From the NCBI GenBank assembly GCA_027422505.1, contig JAPQWV010001354.1, positions 1-64,000 on the forward strand: a DNA stretch of 64,000 nt, given 5' to 3'. This document shows positions 20,641-33,300 of this stretch, piece by piece (position 1 is the first letter of the stretch; the number at the start of each line of letters is the position of its first letter). The translations under genes were made by a program, and so were the position numbers. The notes beneath the pieces were generated by a model. The model was not told the origin of the DNA. It made no database searches and saw only the letters and a program-made list of their open reading frames with translations. Origin of the DNA: Craterostigma plantagineum (Eukaryota; Streptophyta; Magnoliopsida; Lamiales; Linderniaceae).

Positions 20641-21000
20641 ATGAGGAGGAAGAACAAGATTGGCCCGATCGCTGCATCGAGTCCGTACAAAAGTCCCCTT
20701 CGTGTAAATCATGATGATATCCTCGACCTCGACCATCGCCTCGAAGACGAGTACTTGCAGTCGAGAAGAGCCATGCTCAAGAGCTATCACCTCATCACAA
20801 GGAAAGAAGAAGGGTACGGAAGCTATCTCAAGCATAAGATGAAGGGCTGCTTCAAAGGTTTGTACGAGGATCTTCGAGTTGCCGTTCGTTCTGGCTCCAA
20901 CGTTAAGGTTGCCGTTAGGGTTTACAGGTTTGCCGTTAACTGGAAAAACGGCGGCGTGCTTGTTTTCAGATGCTTTGTTCCGCACCTTAAGCTGAAGTGA
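20641..21000 (+). CDS. Small basic plant protein, unknown function
   Basis: A single exon of 119 codons. The plus-strand reading has strongly gene-like codon use, with C or G at most third positions between 20690 and 20900 (for example AAG AGC TAT CAC CTC ATC). The protein has SSPYKSPLRVNHDDILDL, SRRAMLKSYHLITRKE and a basic, Val-rich C-terminal half ending HLKLK. There is no signal peptide. A 148-codon frame on the opposite strand (20593-21039) is its shadow in my view. I cannot assign a family. Confidence 0.55.
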   Translation: MRRKNKIGPIAASSPYKSPLRVNHDDILDLDHRLEDEYLQSRRAMLKSYHLITRKEEGYGSYLKHKMKGCFKGLYEDLRVAVRSGSNVKVAVRVYRFAVNWKNGGVLVFRCFVPHLKLK

Positions 21001-21657
21001 TCTTGGAATATTCATGCAATATGTGTACATTGTATGCACGCATATCCATATCTTTATATGTCATGTGATTCGATTCATATGATCACATGCTTTATTTGTC
21101 TCTGTCTTTTTTAGTATTTCGTGTGTAATAGAGTTGTGAGCTTAAAGGTTAGTAGTTGTAACGTGTTGAACTTTTATGACGTGATTGTTCAAAAGCCTTG
21201 TCTGATTACATATACATTTTATATATTTATCTAAATCAATGTGATTTTACGCGGGATACTTCGACGAGCAACAAAAAACAAAGCGAAGGTTAATCCCTTC
21301 ATCTGATTACAACAACCAATATTGAAAACGTTGCATCTTTTTCCAACTAAATGAATTTCCGTATCGGTAGGTGCTCGTGCAATAAATAAATAGACAAACG
21401 CAGAAACTTGGCATGTTCTCCTCAATAATCGACGACCACTAGTTATCCAACTAGAGAAGGGATGTCTTGGCTAATAGTACTGCATAATTGCAATGCAATA
21501 AATAATGTCGCATCTGCTTCTCTTACAGCCACAAACTGCATGGACACTTTGCTGTCTCAACTGCGTCCAAGAATTTGATATGCAATAATCTTCATTCTCC
21601 TCCAAAAGTAATCTGAGATTCACTGCTCGTCTTCTTGTCGAGAGAGAGAGAGAGAGG
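21001..21657. other. Intergenic region and B-box gene promoter
   Basis: AT-rich DNA with no recognisable gene. A GA repeat (21640-21655) directly precedes the start codon of the next gene. Confidence 0.4.
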
Positions 21658-22561
21658 ATGAAGATACAGTGCGATGTGTGTGAGAAGGCTCAGGCGACGG
21701 TGATCTGCTGCGCCGACGAGGCTGCTCTGTGTTCTAAGTGTGACGTCGAAGTTCATGCTGCTAATAAGCTCGCTAGCAAGCATCAGAGGCTGCTTCTTCA
21801 ATGCCTCTCTAATAAGCTCCCCCCTTGTGATATTTGTCAGGTGAGTCCTCGATCTTTCTTGAGACTGCTTCGTAGAAAGACATCGATGTAATAACATGTC
21901 CGATACTTCATACGTTAGGAAAAGACAGCGTTCATCTTCTGTGTTGAGGATCGAGCTCTGTTCTGCAAAGACTGCGACGAGCCCATCCACTCAGCAAACA
22001 GCCGAGCGGCGAATCACCAGCGTTTCTTGGCCGCAGGGATAAGAGTGGCTCTGAGCTCGTCGACTTGTAAGAACGAAGACGGCGTCCAAAGCAACAACAG
22101 CTCGGAGAAGCCAAAGCCTCAGCAGATGAATCTGAGATCTCCGCCGAGAGCCAATGGGTCGTCCAAGTCATGGACCGTGGATGAACTTCTGCAGTTTTCT
22201 GACTACGAATCGCAATCGCCCAACAACAAGGTAATGAAATGGTAGGAATAATGGGTTCATTTTACGACTGTTTACTTTCTTTTTTTCTTTTTTTTTCTTT
22301 TTTCAGAAGGAGCAGTTTGAGTTTGGCGAGCTCGACTATTTCTCTGGGTTCAATTTCTACGAGGAAGAAGAAGCTTTGGCAGCAGCAGAAGTGCCTCAAT
22401 TGCCAGCCTCTCATCAGACTTGCAATAATTACGCGGCTGCTTATGGCAAATCATCGTCGGCGGAATTTTATGGAGCTCATAAGAAGCCGAGGCTAGAGAT
22501 CCCCGCCGGCGACGGCGAGGATGATGATGAAGACTACTCCACAGTCCCCAATCTTGGATAG
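21658..22561 (+). CDS. BBX24/25-like: B-box zinc finger transcription factor, BBX24/BBX25 (STO/STH) type
   Basis: Three exons (21658-21840, 21919-22230, 22307-22561) give 249 aa. B-box 1 starts at residue 1 (MKIQCDVCEKAQATVICCAD, with C5, C8 and later metal ligands). B-box 2 spans about residues 56-100 (CDICQ/EKTAFIFCVEDRALFC). There is no CCT domain, so this is structure group IV. The middle has WTVDELLQFSDYES, and the C-terminus ends in a VP-type motif, TVPNLG, which in Arabidopsis STO mediates contact with COP1. The family acts in the nucleus in light signalling and photomorphogenesis. Whether it is the BBX24 or BBX25 orthologue cannot be settled by eye. Confidence 0.9.
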
Positions 22562-22954
22562 TGAATACCTATGTATATATGTTTTTGGTAAATTATGTGC
22601 GACGTTTGTCTGCTAAAGGAGTTTTTCTATGGAAGTTACAATAATCTATCAAAACTTTGTTTCTGGGTTATCACCACATCGTTCGTAAAAACCAACCGTA
22701 TCGTTTCATCTTGACATTAACAACCCATAAACGTTGATGTCTGAAAATAAAAGACCAATCTTGTTCAGTGTTCAACGGTCAAATATAAGAGCTTGTACGA
22801 GGTAAGACTTGCGACATCCATCCATCAACAGCCGATTCAACAGTTTTGAGAGTTCGAGCAAGAGACGAACTTTTCTTCGAAAGCTCAACAGATTGGAGAA
22901 CTGTGCATTTATCGTCAATTCGAGCTAGACCCAGTTGGGTGGGGATGTCCGAAC
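22562..22954. other. Intergenic region
   Basis: 3' flank of the B-box gene and leader of the oxygenase gene; no other element noted. Confidence 0.4.
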
Positions 22955-24906
22955 ATGGAAGGCGCGGCGCAATCGCATCCTCGCCTCGTCCTTCGAAGTT
23001 TCCTTTCGCCAGAAACTTGCAAGGTCGATCAGTCTATATATACACTGCTGAAGCAGGCATATATCTGTGTTTCTATTATTGAGTAATTTTGCGTGCGATT
23101 TAGGAATTGGAATTTATACACAAGAGCTGTAGCACAGTAGGGTACAGGCCCAACGTCTTCTCCACCACTCTCCACCATCTTATTGCCACCAATTCTGCCC
23201 ACCTCATCATGCCCATCGTTCCCATTCGAGGTTTGGAATTCGCACGGATCTGAAAAAATTTCTGCTCTCTTTACTTCCGCGCGTTTGATGACATTAGTTT
23301 TCTTGATGAATATTGCGTTTGCAGAAAGGTTGAAGGATGTATTGGAGGAGCATTTTGGGTGTGCCTACGAACTGTTTGTTGAATTTACTGGCCTAATCAG
23401 GTATACCCAACTTTTCAATCCCTACAGCTTTTCCTTGCATTACGAATCTATTCGTTGAAGGATAACCAAATGGGTGTTTACCAAAAGGGATGTCTTTATA
23501 AGAAGTTGACATTAACGAGTAACCATCGAATCTAGATGGTCTATGCCTCGATAAAGTCGAGCTCAACAGCATTCTACTTCTTAGTTGGTTGAAAAAAAAA
23601 CCACATTTTGATTCCTATGTATACTGTGATCTTATATGCCCCCATCAGTTGGTCCAAGGGAGCTAGCATTGGTTGGCACAGTGACGATAATCGTGACTAT
23701 CTGAAACAAAGGCACTTTGCGGTATATACATACATAGAACTTTTTGGCTCTGGCAAAGCCTAACCCATTCACAGATCCATCGTTTGCTTTAATGTCCGAT
23801 TTCAGGTTGTATGTTACTTAAACAGTCACGGCGTGGAGTTTAACGGAGGCCTATTTCACTTCCAAGACGGCGAGCCCTCAACAATCACTCCCATGATTGG
23901 TGTAAGCGTTCTTCCAGTTAAACCATTAATGTCTTAACCTATTATTATTAGTCACAAACTCGATTTACTTTCTCAATCTCGTCAGGACGTTCTCATGTAC
24001 ACGGCAGACTCGAAGAACATTCACTCCGTTAGCGAGGTACATTTTTCCCCTATTACTATCTCTTCTGTCTTCAGTTCTCTCACTACGTACATATATGAGA
24101 AATGAGTAGTAGCTAAAGGTGGGCTAACTTTCATATCAAGGTTACTGAAGGAGAAAGAATTACGCTCACGCTATGGTTCACTCGAAATGAATCTTTCGAC
24201 GAAGATGCCAAGCTTATAACCTCCCTCTCGAGTTATCCATACGACCATCCTCTACGCGCTTTTCTTCCTACTCAAGCGTCCGACAATATGTATTGGTTTC
24301 CTCCCCAACAAGCCTCGAAATTCGAGGCTGGGTTCGATATACGCTGCGCAAGACTACACGCCATGGGCTTCGACGTACTTCTCCCCAGAAAGGAGCAAGA
24401 CCAACTTCGTCCGTCTTCTTCGGACAAGTTGTTGGAATCACTAAACGGGCCATTACATCTGTCGCGAGGAGGTAAGATCTTCGAGTGGGAGTTTGTCAAC
24501 ATTATGCACGCACTTCAGGTAAGATTTTTTTTCGATTCTCCAAGAAAAATGACCTTGTGCTTCAGTGGGCCCGCCTGTTTGTGTTTGTAAGGTTGTGCAG
24601 TTTTATAATTGGAAGGCCATGGAGTTTGAGGCGGTCGAAGTAAATGAGCCTTCTTCGATCACACATTTGTCTGAGTTGGAGCTTCGTAGCGTTAAGTACT
24701 TGAAAGACTTCCTTGTTAAGGATGTTCGACTCGCCGAGAAGCTATTTGGACATCGTCGTACTTGCTTGCAGTTGGACGTGGGTAGATTTTGCGCTGCTGT
24801 CTCAGAATGGGAAGCTTATGCTTTGAAGTTGGCTGATGAAATGGCTCGTAGCTTTCCTTATTGGAAAGAACAGCGATCAGTGTTTGAAGTAGTTGGTCAA
24901 TCTTGA
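22955..24906 (+). CDS. 2-oxoglutarate/Fe(II)-dependent oxygenase (P4Hc/PKHD type)
   Basis: Eight exons (22955-23023, 23104-23230, 23325-23400, 23649-23721, 23806-23901, 23986-24036, 24141-24518, 24592-24906) give 394 aa in one frame. The jelly-roll iron site is visible: H and D in GWHSDDNRDY, then the distal His in SKNIHSVSEV and the 2OG-binding Arg in EGERITLTLWFT. GLFHFQDGEPSTITP lies between them. The C-terminal 200 residues are specific to this plant group of uncharacterised prolyl-4-hydroxylase-like proteins. There is no signal peptide, so cytosolic or nuclear action is likely; the substrate is unknown. For exon 8 the acceptor at 24591 is chosen because the TTCAG at 24561-24565 would change the frame. 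Confidence 0.8.
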
Positions 24907-26110
24907 TTCAAGATTTACCTGTATATTTACGTTTCATATTCATCTACTTCAGTAAGTTGCATTTTTCTTCTTCTAATTGTTTGGTGTTGGAAAAATTAAA
25001 ATGAAAAGTATTATTGCCAGTGAATATAGAAAATTTGTTTAAACCATTGTTGTTACTTTTACTGTTGATTCGTTGTAATAGGATTTTTTTTATTAATGTA
25101 GCTTAATTTTTTGTAATTGTTTCAATTTTTACCATCTATAAAACGAAAAAAACGAAAAAGCAAAAAAAAATATGTAATAATAAATAACTAATACGGAAAC
25201 GAAGCTTATTAAGTGGTTTATTTATTAATAAAATGAGAGTATAATTCAGATAATCGCTCGGTTTTCTTTTTTATTTTATTTTTTTCCGACGGACAACTCT
25301 ATTCAGCCTGCGCCTGCCGATCCATTCTTCTTCGTCAGCTATCACAATGTGCTAAGTCGAGCACAGAGACACAAAATACCCTCAGGTGCGTGCGAATCGG
25401 GGTTCTTGATTGAGGCGATCGGAAATACTCTAGTCCGATGCATTGATAGTAATCATTCTTTCTTTTCCTTTCCTAAACTAGATTATAGATCTTTGGAAGC
25501 TGGATCGAACAGCTGGCTCAGTCATCGTGTCCGAGTTGACTTTTCCGTGGATGATATAATTGATGATACTCCTTTACAAATTTGATCGATTGTAAGGTCG
25601 TTTCTGGGCTTTGTCGAAGGCGTGTGTTTTGGATGGAAAGTGGACTGGTAAAACTTTGATTTGGATTAGCGTAATATTTATCAGTAATTATAACTTTGTA
25701 CTTCTCATGATTTGATTTTATTTATGAATTTGTGGGATAGTATGATGATGGTGGTGGTTCTGATTCTGATCATATAAATCACTTCTGAATCTTATCGGAT
25801 GAATCTGGTTGCTATTGCGTCTGACATACGTTAATATCTTAGTTGATGATACTTAGCAATTGTGGTGAAGTTCTTGGTTGTTGGGCACTTTGATAATGGA
25901 TAACATTGCTGGAAGTGGGTTATGTGAGCTCAGAGAGTCTAGTCGCGTGGGATAATTTTTCAGGGTGCTTTGCCATTTTTTTCTACCTGGTCTTCTATAT
26001 AGATGTTAACTTTGAGACATGTTTCATAATTTTTGCAGTCAGACAGGCCTCTGCCTTAACTTATTCTAATTTGTGCTATCAAATAATTCAAGCCGTTGGA
26101 GTAAGAAAAA
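24907..26110. other. Intergenic region and SAC9 leader
   Basis: AT-rich 3' flank of the oxygenase gene, then from about 25290 a GC-richer stretch that is probably the non-coding first exon(s) of SAC9. A 78-codon frame at 25349-25585 is not convincing as protein. A 5' UTR intron is likely but its ends are not certain. Confidence 0.45.
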
Positions 26111-29100
26111 ATGGAATCATCTGGTAAGTCCATGAAGAGTTTTTTTTTTTATATATATATTGGCTGGTTCTTGGTTATAAGTTTGGGCTGTTGCATTTTA
26201 CTTACAATGAAGCGTAGATCAAGTTACATCTCCTGAAGTTAGTAAATTATGATAATAATGATCAGTTCTCCTTTGAAAATAATATATTGCAGCTGGCTAT
26301 CTAAGGGATACATCTGTTCTGGTTGTCACATTAGACTCGAGTGAAGTATACATTATTGCCAGTTTGTCCACGAGGAATGATACTCAAGTTATTTATATTG
26401 ATCCGACAACTGGGTCTCTTCGATACACAGCAAAGCAAGGCTATGATTTTTTTGAATCCCAGAAGGATGCACTAGAACATGTCACTAATGGTTCAAAGTG
26501 GCTCTGCAAGAGTATAACTCAAGCACGGGCTATATTAGGCTATGCAGCACTTGGAAGCTTTGCTGTTCTCTTGCTGGCGACGAAGTTGACTGCCAGCATA
26601 CCCAATCTGCCAGGTGGAGGTCGTGTATACACTGTATCAGAGAGCCAGTGGGTTAAAGTTTCGCTTCAAAGTCCTCAAACACAGAGTAAAACAGAAAGTA
26701 AAAACATACAAGAATTTACTGAGTTTGACATTGATGGGAAGCATTACTTCTGTGAAACTAGGGATGTAACTCGGCCATTTCCAAGTCGGATGCCTGTTGA
26801 TAACCCTGATGAGGAGTTTGTGTGGAATAAATGGTTTTCAATGGCTTTCAGAAACATTGGGCTTCCACAACATTGCGTCATTCTTCTACAGGTTTAGTGA
26901 GAATTGACATCTTTACTTTTTTTTTTTTATTTCTCATCGGACTTATGTGATGCTGGCTCATTTCTGTTGCATTCGCCACTGCTTGTGGGTTTTTATTAGC
27001 TGTAATATAACATCAACTAGGAATTCTTGCTTGGAATGGACAGGGTTTCGCTGAATGTAGGACTTTTGGCAGCCTTGGGCAGCAAGAGGGGGTTGTTGCA
27101 CTCACAGCTCGTCGTAGTAGACTGCATCCAGGAACTCGGTACTTGGCAAGGGGATTAAACTCATGTTATAGCACAGGTAATCCTGATAAGATCTTGATGA
27201 TTTTTTCACGGCGATTCTTAGATTTCAAATATGTTAAGTGATGTGCTGAACTGCTTAATTTTTATGAGTTGGAGAGTCTCGAATTTATTACTATTTGTTG
27301 TGGTGGGACTATTAAGGTCGATGCATGAATTACCCATATTATGCTGTCGTCATGGCTATGTTCTCTCCACCTTCTTCCCATTCCTCCGATTTTCCTCCCT
27401 TAACATATACCTGCATGGACAGGCAATGAGGTGGAGTGCGAACAACTTGTATGGGTTCCCAAAAGATCCAGTCAAAGTGTTCCTTTCAGCACTTATATAT
27501 GGCGGCGAGGCACCATTCCCATCTGGTGGGGTGCTGAATTGAAACTTACTGCTGCAGAAGCTGAAATTTACGTTTCAGATCGTGACCCTTATAAAGGAAG
27601 TGCGGAGTATTATCAGAGGTTATCTCAAAGATATGATGCAAGAAGTCTTGATGTAGCTGTTGGTGGGAGTCAAAAGAAAAGTGCTTTGGTGCCAATTGTC
27701 TGTGTCAATTTACTGAGGAACGGGGAAGGGAAATCAGAATCAATTTTAGTTCAGCATTTTGAAGAGTCTATTAACTTTATACGTTCCAATGGTAAACTTC
27801 CTCATACGCGAATTCACTTGATAAATTATGATTGGCATGCTAGTGTAAAATTGAAGGGAGAACAGCAAACGATAGAAGGACTTTGGTATCTTCTTAAGGC
27901 ACCTACAATTGCTATCGGCATTTCTGAGGGTGATTACTTGCCTTCTAGCCAGAGTACTAATAACTGCAGTGGAGAAATAATTGCCAACGATGGCTACGAT
28001 GGTAACTTCTGCTTAAGAGCGCATCAAAATGGGGTGATACGATTTAATTGTGCGGACTCTTTGGATAGAACAAACGCTGCAAGCTTCTTCGGTGCACTGC
28101 AGGTTTTTATGGAACAATGCAGGCGGTTACGGATATCGCTTGATAGCGATTTAGCAGTTGGTCGTCAGTCTTCCAGTAACTATGCTGGTTATGTGGCCCC
28201 TTTGCCTCCTGGATGGGAGAAGCGCTCTGATGCAGTGACTGGGAAAACATATTTTATTGATCACAACACTAGGACGACAACTTGGAACCATCCGTGTCCG
28301 GACAAACCTTGGAAACGATTTGACATGACCTTTGAGGAGTTCAAGTGGTCGACAATCTTGTCGCCGGTGTCTCAATTAGCTGATCTTTTCTTAACAGCTG
28401 GTGACATACACGCAACCCTGTACACGGGTTCGAAAGCTATGCACAGTCAGATTCTTAGCATTTTTAACGAGGACGCTGGCAAGTTTAAGCAGTTCTCTGC
28501 GGCACAGAACATGAAAATCACTTTGCAGAGAAGATATAAGAATGCAGTTGTAGATAGCTCCCGTCAGAAGCAGCTTGAGATTTTTTTGGGGCTAAGGTTC
28601 TTCAAGCATTTTCCTTCGGCTATGATCAGTCCCTTACATGTATGTTCTCTGTAATAAATATATGTTGAGAACACACAATGCTTGTGCCAGTGGATGTTAT
28701 CAGCTTAACCATGTGAAATTTATAAGACTGTACAAATATTACATCTGGTACTGATAGTAATATGATTACCGCAGGTTCCTTCTCGTCCATTTGGATGCTT
28801 TCTGAAGCCAGTACCAAGCATGTTTGCATCTTCTGATGGTGGAGCCAGTCTTCTAAGTTTCAAAAGAAAAGATATTATATGGGTAAATGCGGATGGCTTA
28901 GTACTCTGCTTTGTTTTCACTTGACTTACCATCATTTTTTTTAATTTCCTTGTAGGTTACTTCACAGGCTGCTGATGTGGTGGAACTCTTTATCTATCTT
29001 GGCGAGCCTTGCCATGTTTGTCAGCTTCTTCTCACTATAGCACATGGTGCTGATGATGCAACATTTCCGTCTACAGTTGACGTCAGGACGGGACGTTATT

Positions 29101-32100
29101 TGGATGGACTTAAACTTGTTCTTGAGGTCTGGTATATCCAAACGTTGATCATTTCGCCTAAAAGCTTAAGTTTGTAGGGAGTGCATCATCTTTTTATTTT
29201 ATATATTTATTTCTAAGTTCTAACAAGCTCCCTCATGTCTAGACTGATTTCTCTTTAAGCAATAAGCGAGCCTTTGATGTAATTTTTTCGTAATGGGTGG
29301 TCATGGGGATCCGTACCAATTACCTTTTGGTCTGAGCTCTGATACCTTGTTACATGACCTTTCCAGCTAGCTTTGAGGTGGAGTGGTCATTAACACCATT
29401 ATATTCCCATACCTTAAATCCTCATAGATAATTCGTTTTATTACTTTCTTTGAGTGCTTTTTCGTTAAAATGTAGGCGTTGGGTTTGAGTTTGCCTCATT
29501 TTCTATGAAGATAAAATTAAGATGTTATGAAGTTGGACTTTGTTTGGTCTGCATTTTCATTAATCTTTTGTGTTAAATCTGCACAGGGAGCTTCTATACC
29601 TAGATGTGCCAGTGGGACAAATATGTTAATACCTTTATCAGGGCCTATCAATGGAGAAGACATGGCTATAACTGGTGCAGGGGCTCGTTTGCATGCCCAA
29701 GAAACGTCTAACCCTTCCATGTTGTATGAATTTGAAGAACTGGAAGGAGAACTGGATTTTCTTACTCGTGTTGTTGCTCTAACATTTTATCCTGCATTAC
29801 CGGGTCGAGGTCCAATGACATTCGGTGAGGTACAAGAGTCAGATATACTTTCAAATTCAAAATATAAGAAGTATTATCTTTGGAACTTGATTATTTTTGG
29901 AAGAGACAAATGTTTGATATTGTAATATATGCAGGTAGAGATTCTGGGAGTTTCTATTCCATGGAGATCAATCCTTCCCCACAAAGAAAATCGAGCTAGA
30001 TTTGTCACCAGTAATCCAGGAGAAGCGAATCCCTTCGTTTCTGGAACATATACTTCAAACGATGTCGGGACTTCATTACTTCAATCAGAGTCAAACAACT
30101 CATTGATTGACCTTTTGACAGGAGAAGTAATGATTTCGGATTCCAATCCCCAAACTGTTGCACCTGCCGTTCATGAAGGAAGTGACTTACTTGATTTCTT
30201 AAATGATGCTCCCACTCGGTCGGATGTAAACAACGATTCAGTGATCTCTGAGAAACCTTCAGATGGTGCTGTTCAACAGTACATGAAAATTTTCAAACTT
30301 CTTGCTGGACCTCACTGGGTATGTCCTATGCTGAAAATGAATTTGCTGATCGTGCTTTTAAATGCTGGTTTTGCTATCCATAAGGATTATTTGAGATATG
30401 TGTCAACATAATTGATAATTCGCAGATTCCTCCCTTCTGCTTATCAAAATCGTAACTCATTATTTGATCTTGACCCGTTCAGCAATAAAATCGGTTTAGC
30501 AGCCTTTAAGAGCATTTGTGGCATGCTCACGTTAAATTTTACAAAAACGCCGAATTTTTTAACTGATCGTGCATCATCGTATGGACTTGACCAATTTGCT
30601 AGTTTCTGCTTAACGAGAAACATGCAAGTATTGCGAATGGTAGTTATTCTTAATTTGTTATATCAACTGATGCACACTGATTACTCTATCATTCATTGCT
30701 CGGGAAAAAAAAATAGCAGGATAGAAGATTAGATTTCAACGAAGCTGTGAAGCTCGAAATAGAACGCCTTCTGCTGAATCTTTCTGCTGCTGAAAGGGAT
30801 AGAGCACTATTGTCGATAGGCATTGATCCTGCCAGCATAAATCCTAATCTATTGCTTGAGGATTCCTACATGGCAAGATTGTGCAAGTTGACAAACTCTC
30901 TTGCAGTGCTTGGGCATGCTTCACTAGAAGACAAAATAAATGCTTCTATCGGGCTTGAAAGATCGGACTGTGATTCTATTGATTTCTGGAATATTACACG
31001 GATTTGGGAGAAATGTTCAGGTGGTGCATGCCAGATACGTTCTGAAACTGCTTTGGCATCTGATGGATCCTTGGCTTCACCACCTGCCACAGATACCCAT
31101 TCCATATTCATTTGTTCTGAATGTGGAAAGGAAGTGTGCAAAGTTTGTTCTGCTGGGAAAGGAGCTCTTCTACTCAGTTCCTTCAACTCCAAGGAGTTCT
31201 CGAGTTACAACGGCATAGCTTCCCAGGGAGGATCTGGCTCTGGATATTCAGCTGATGCATCTTCGAATCGCTCAACGGCCACACTTGGCGGGATTATCTG
31301 TAAACAGTGCTGCAATGAAGTTGTGCTTGATGCATTGATTTTGGATTATCTCAGGGTCTTAATTGCCCGACGGAGAAGAACATGTATGGATGGTGCTTCA
31401 GAGAAAGCCTTGAATCACGTGTTTGGATCGTCCTTGAGCAATCATCTTCCTGAAGAAGCCCGAGAAGCAAAAAGCGCACTTGGTGCTAAATTACTGGAGA
31501 AATTGACAAACGGAGAGGAGTCACTTGCTGAGTTTCCATATGCCAGCTTTCTACATCCGGTACTTACGATAGAAATGCAAATGTTTTCTCGACATTCAAG
31601 ATTAGTTGATATCATACACACTGATCACCTTACCCCAAAATTTCAAAATTTCAGATATACCTAATTACAAACACCTCAATAATGCCTCTCTTGCATGAGT
31701 GGAAACCTAGCTCTGTGCACCTGCTGCTTGAGAAAATCAATTGAAATAGGAACTTTATGAAAGTAAATGTGGAGAGTCGTTGCTATTATCTGTGTTGAAT
31801 TTGGTTGTGCCTTTATGCTATGTAGGTTGAAACAGCACTAGGCTCAGCACCCTTTTCGTCGCTAATCACTCCTTTAGATACCATATCGGCAGAGTCATAC
31901 TGGAAAGCTCCTCCTAGTGTCTCATCTGTGGAGTTTGTTATAGTCCTCGGTGATATCTCTGATGTCTCTGGCGTCGTCCTTTTGGTCAGTCCTTGTGGCT
32001 ACTCAGTGTCTGACGCTCCAACGGTAAGTATACATGCTACAGTTTTATTAGTGAGAAGCATTTTGCTTTACCGATTAATTCCTTTCTAATGTGTTTTCAG

Positions 32101-33300
32101 GTGCAAATCTGGGCGAGCAATAAAATTGATAGGGAAGAAAGGTCATGTACGGGGAAATGGGATCTGGGATATTTGATTGCTTCGTCATCAGAACTCTGTG
32201 GCCCCGAGAAGTCAACCAATGACCACAAAGCACCAAGACACGTAAAATTCGCCTTTAGAAATCCCATTCGGTGCCGCATCATTTGGATTACCTTTAAGCT
32301 TCCACGAATTGGGTCTAATTCGGTGAACTTTGAGAGAGATTTCAGTCTCATGTCTATGGATGAAAATCCCTTTGCTCAACCTAGTAGGCGTGCCTCTTTC
32401 GGGGGAGAATACAACAGTGATCCGTGCATTCATGCTAAACGACTTCTAGTAATTGGAAAGACTGTGAAACAAGATGCAGGGGCTTCCTCTCCACAAGTCT
32501 CTGATCAATTAAACGTGAGGAATTGGTTGGATAGGCCTCCCAAATTGAACAGATTCAAGGTGAAGAAGCTTCAGTTTCGTACTTCTCATTTTCAAACAGA
32601 ATTCAGTTCAGTCTCAAAACTACTTAACCATGTAGTGTGTAACTTCCTCTTCAACTGACTAATTGCTCATCTTTTTTCCCTCTATTTTCAGCTTCCAATC
32701 GAAGTCGAAAGACTAATCGACAATGATCTCGTCCTCGAACAATTCCTACCCCCGTCCTCACCTATGATTGCTGGATTTCGTCTGGATGGTTTCAGCGCAA
32801 TAAAGAACCGAGTCAACCACTCACCTGCTTCGGAAGAAGATGTAAGAAACCCTACCATCTCTCTTTTAGAGGAGAGGCTCGTTTCTCCAGCTATACTGTA
32901 CCTTCAAGTAGCATCCCTTCAGGTATATGTACCACAAAGATTCAAACCAGTTTTGCAACTTAGTTGGCATGATATCTAATTGTGTTTGTAATCATCACAA
33001 TGTTTTCCTTCCCTTTAGGAATCTCACAATATGGTCACTGTTGCTGAGTATCGTTTGCCCGAAGTCAAACCTTCGACGCCCATGTACTTTGATTTCCCAA
33101 GGCCCATAAGCACTCGCCGTGTGACTTTTCGCTTGCTCGGGGACATTGCTGCTTTCTCTGATGACCCTTCTGAGCAAGATGATTCTGAATACCGAGCTTA
33201 TCCATGGCCTTCAGGTTTGTCTTTGGCGAATAGAGTTAAGTTGTATTACTACGCCGATCCTTACGAACTAGGAAAATGGGCTGCTCTTTCAGCTGTCTGA
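26111..33300 (+). CDS. SAC9: SAC9 phosphoinositide phosphatase with internal WW domain
   Basis: Thirteen coding exons (26111-26123, 26293-26891, 27044-27176, 27423-28639, 28775-28882, 28956-29126, 29587-29829, 29935-30318, 30720-31559, 31826-32023, 32101-32559, 32692-32922, 33019-33300) join without a frame break into 1625 aa, close to the 1630 aa of Arabidopsis SAC9. The SAC domain covers about residues 150-560. Its CX5R(T) active site is CADSLDRT with Cys near residue 458. A WW domain ([20 protein letters not shown], then TTTWNHP) follows at about 505-535. The long C-terminal region with CxxC-type pairs ([12 protein letters not shown]) is plant-specific. The enzyme acts on phosphoinositides, mainly PI(4,5)P2, at endocytic and plasma membranes; Arabidopsis mutants show constitutive stress responses. 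It is single copy here and intact. Confidence 0.95.
30319..30719 (+). other. SAC9 intron 8 with a long chance open frame
   Basis: The intron is 401 bp, long for this gene, and is largely open in one frame ([18 protein letters not shown]). Neither its phase nor known SAC9 proteins allow it as an exon, since the family reads directly from SLAGP into the KLEF/KLDF block. It may be an old insertion of coding origin. Confidence 0.3.

Noticed and set aside
20593..21039. 148-codon minus-strand frame
   Set aside because: The plus-strand frame has better codon periodicity and a more protein-like composition, so the longer antisense frame was not called.
30412..30732. 106-codon frame between SAC9 exons 8 and 9
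   Set aside because: Using it as an exon would break the SAC9 frame and insert sequence not seen in the family.
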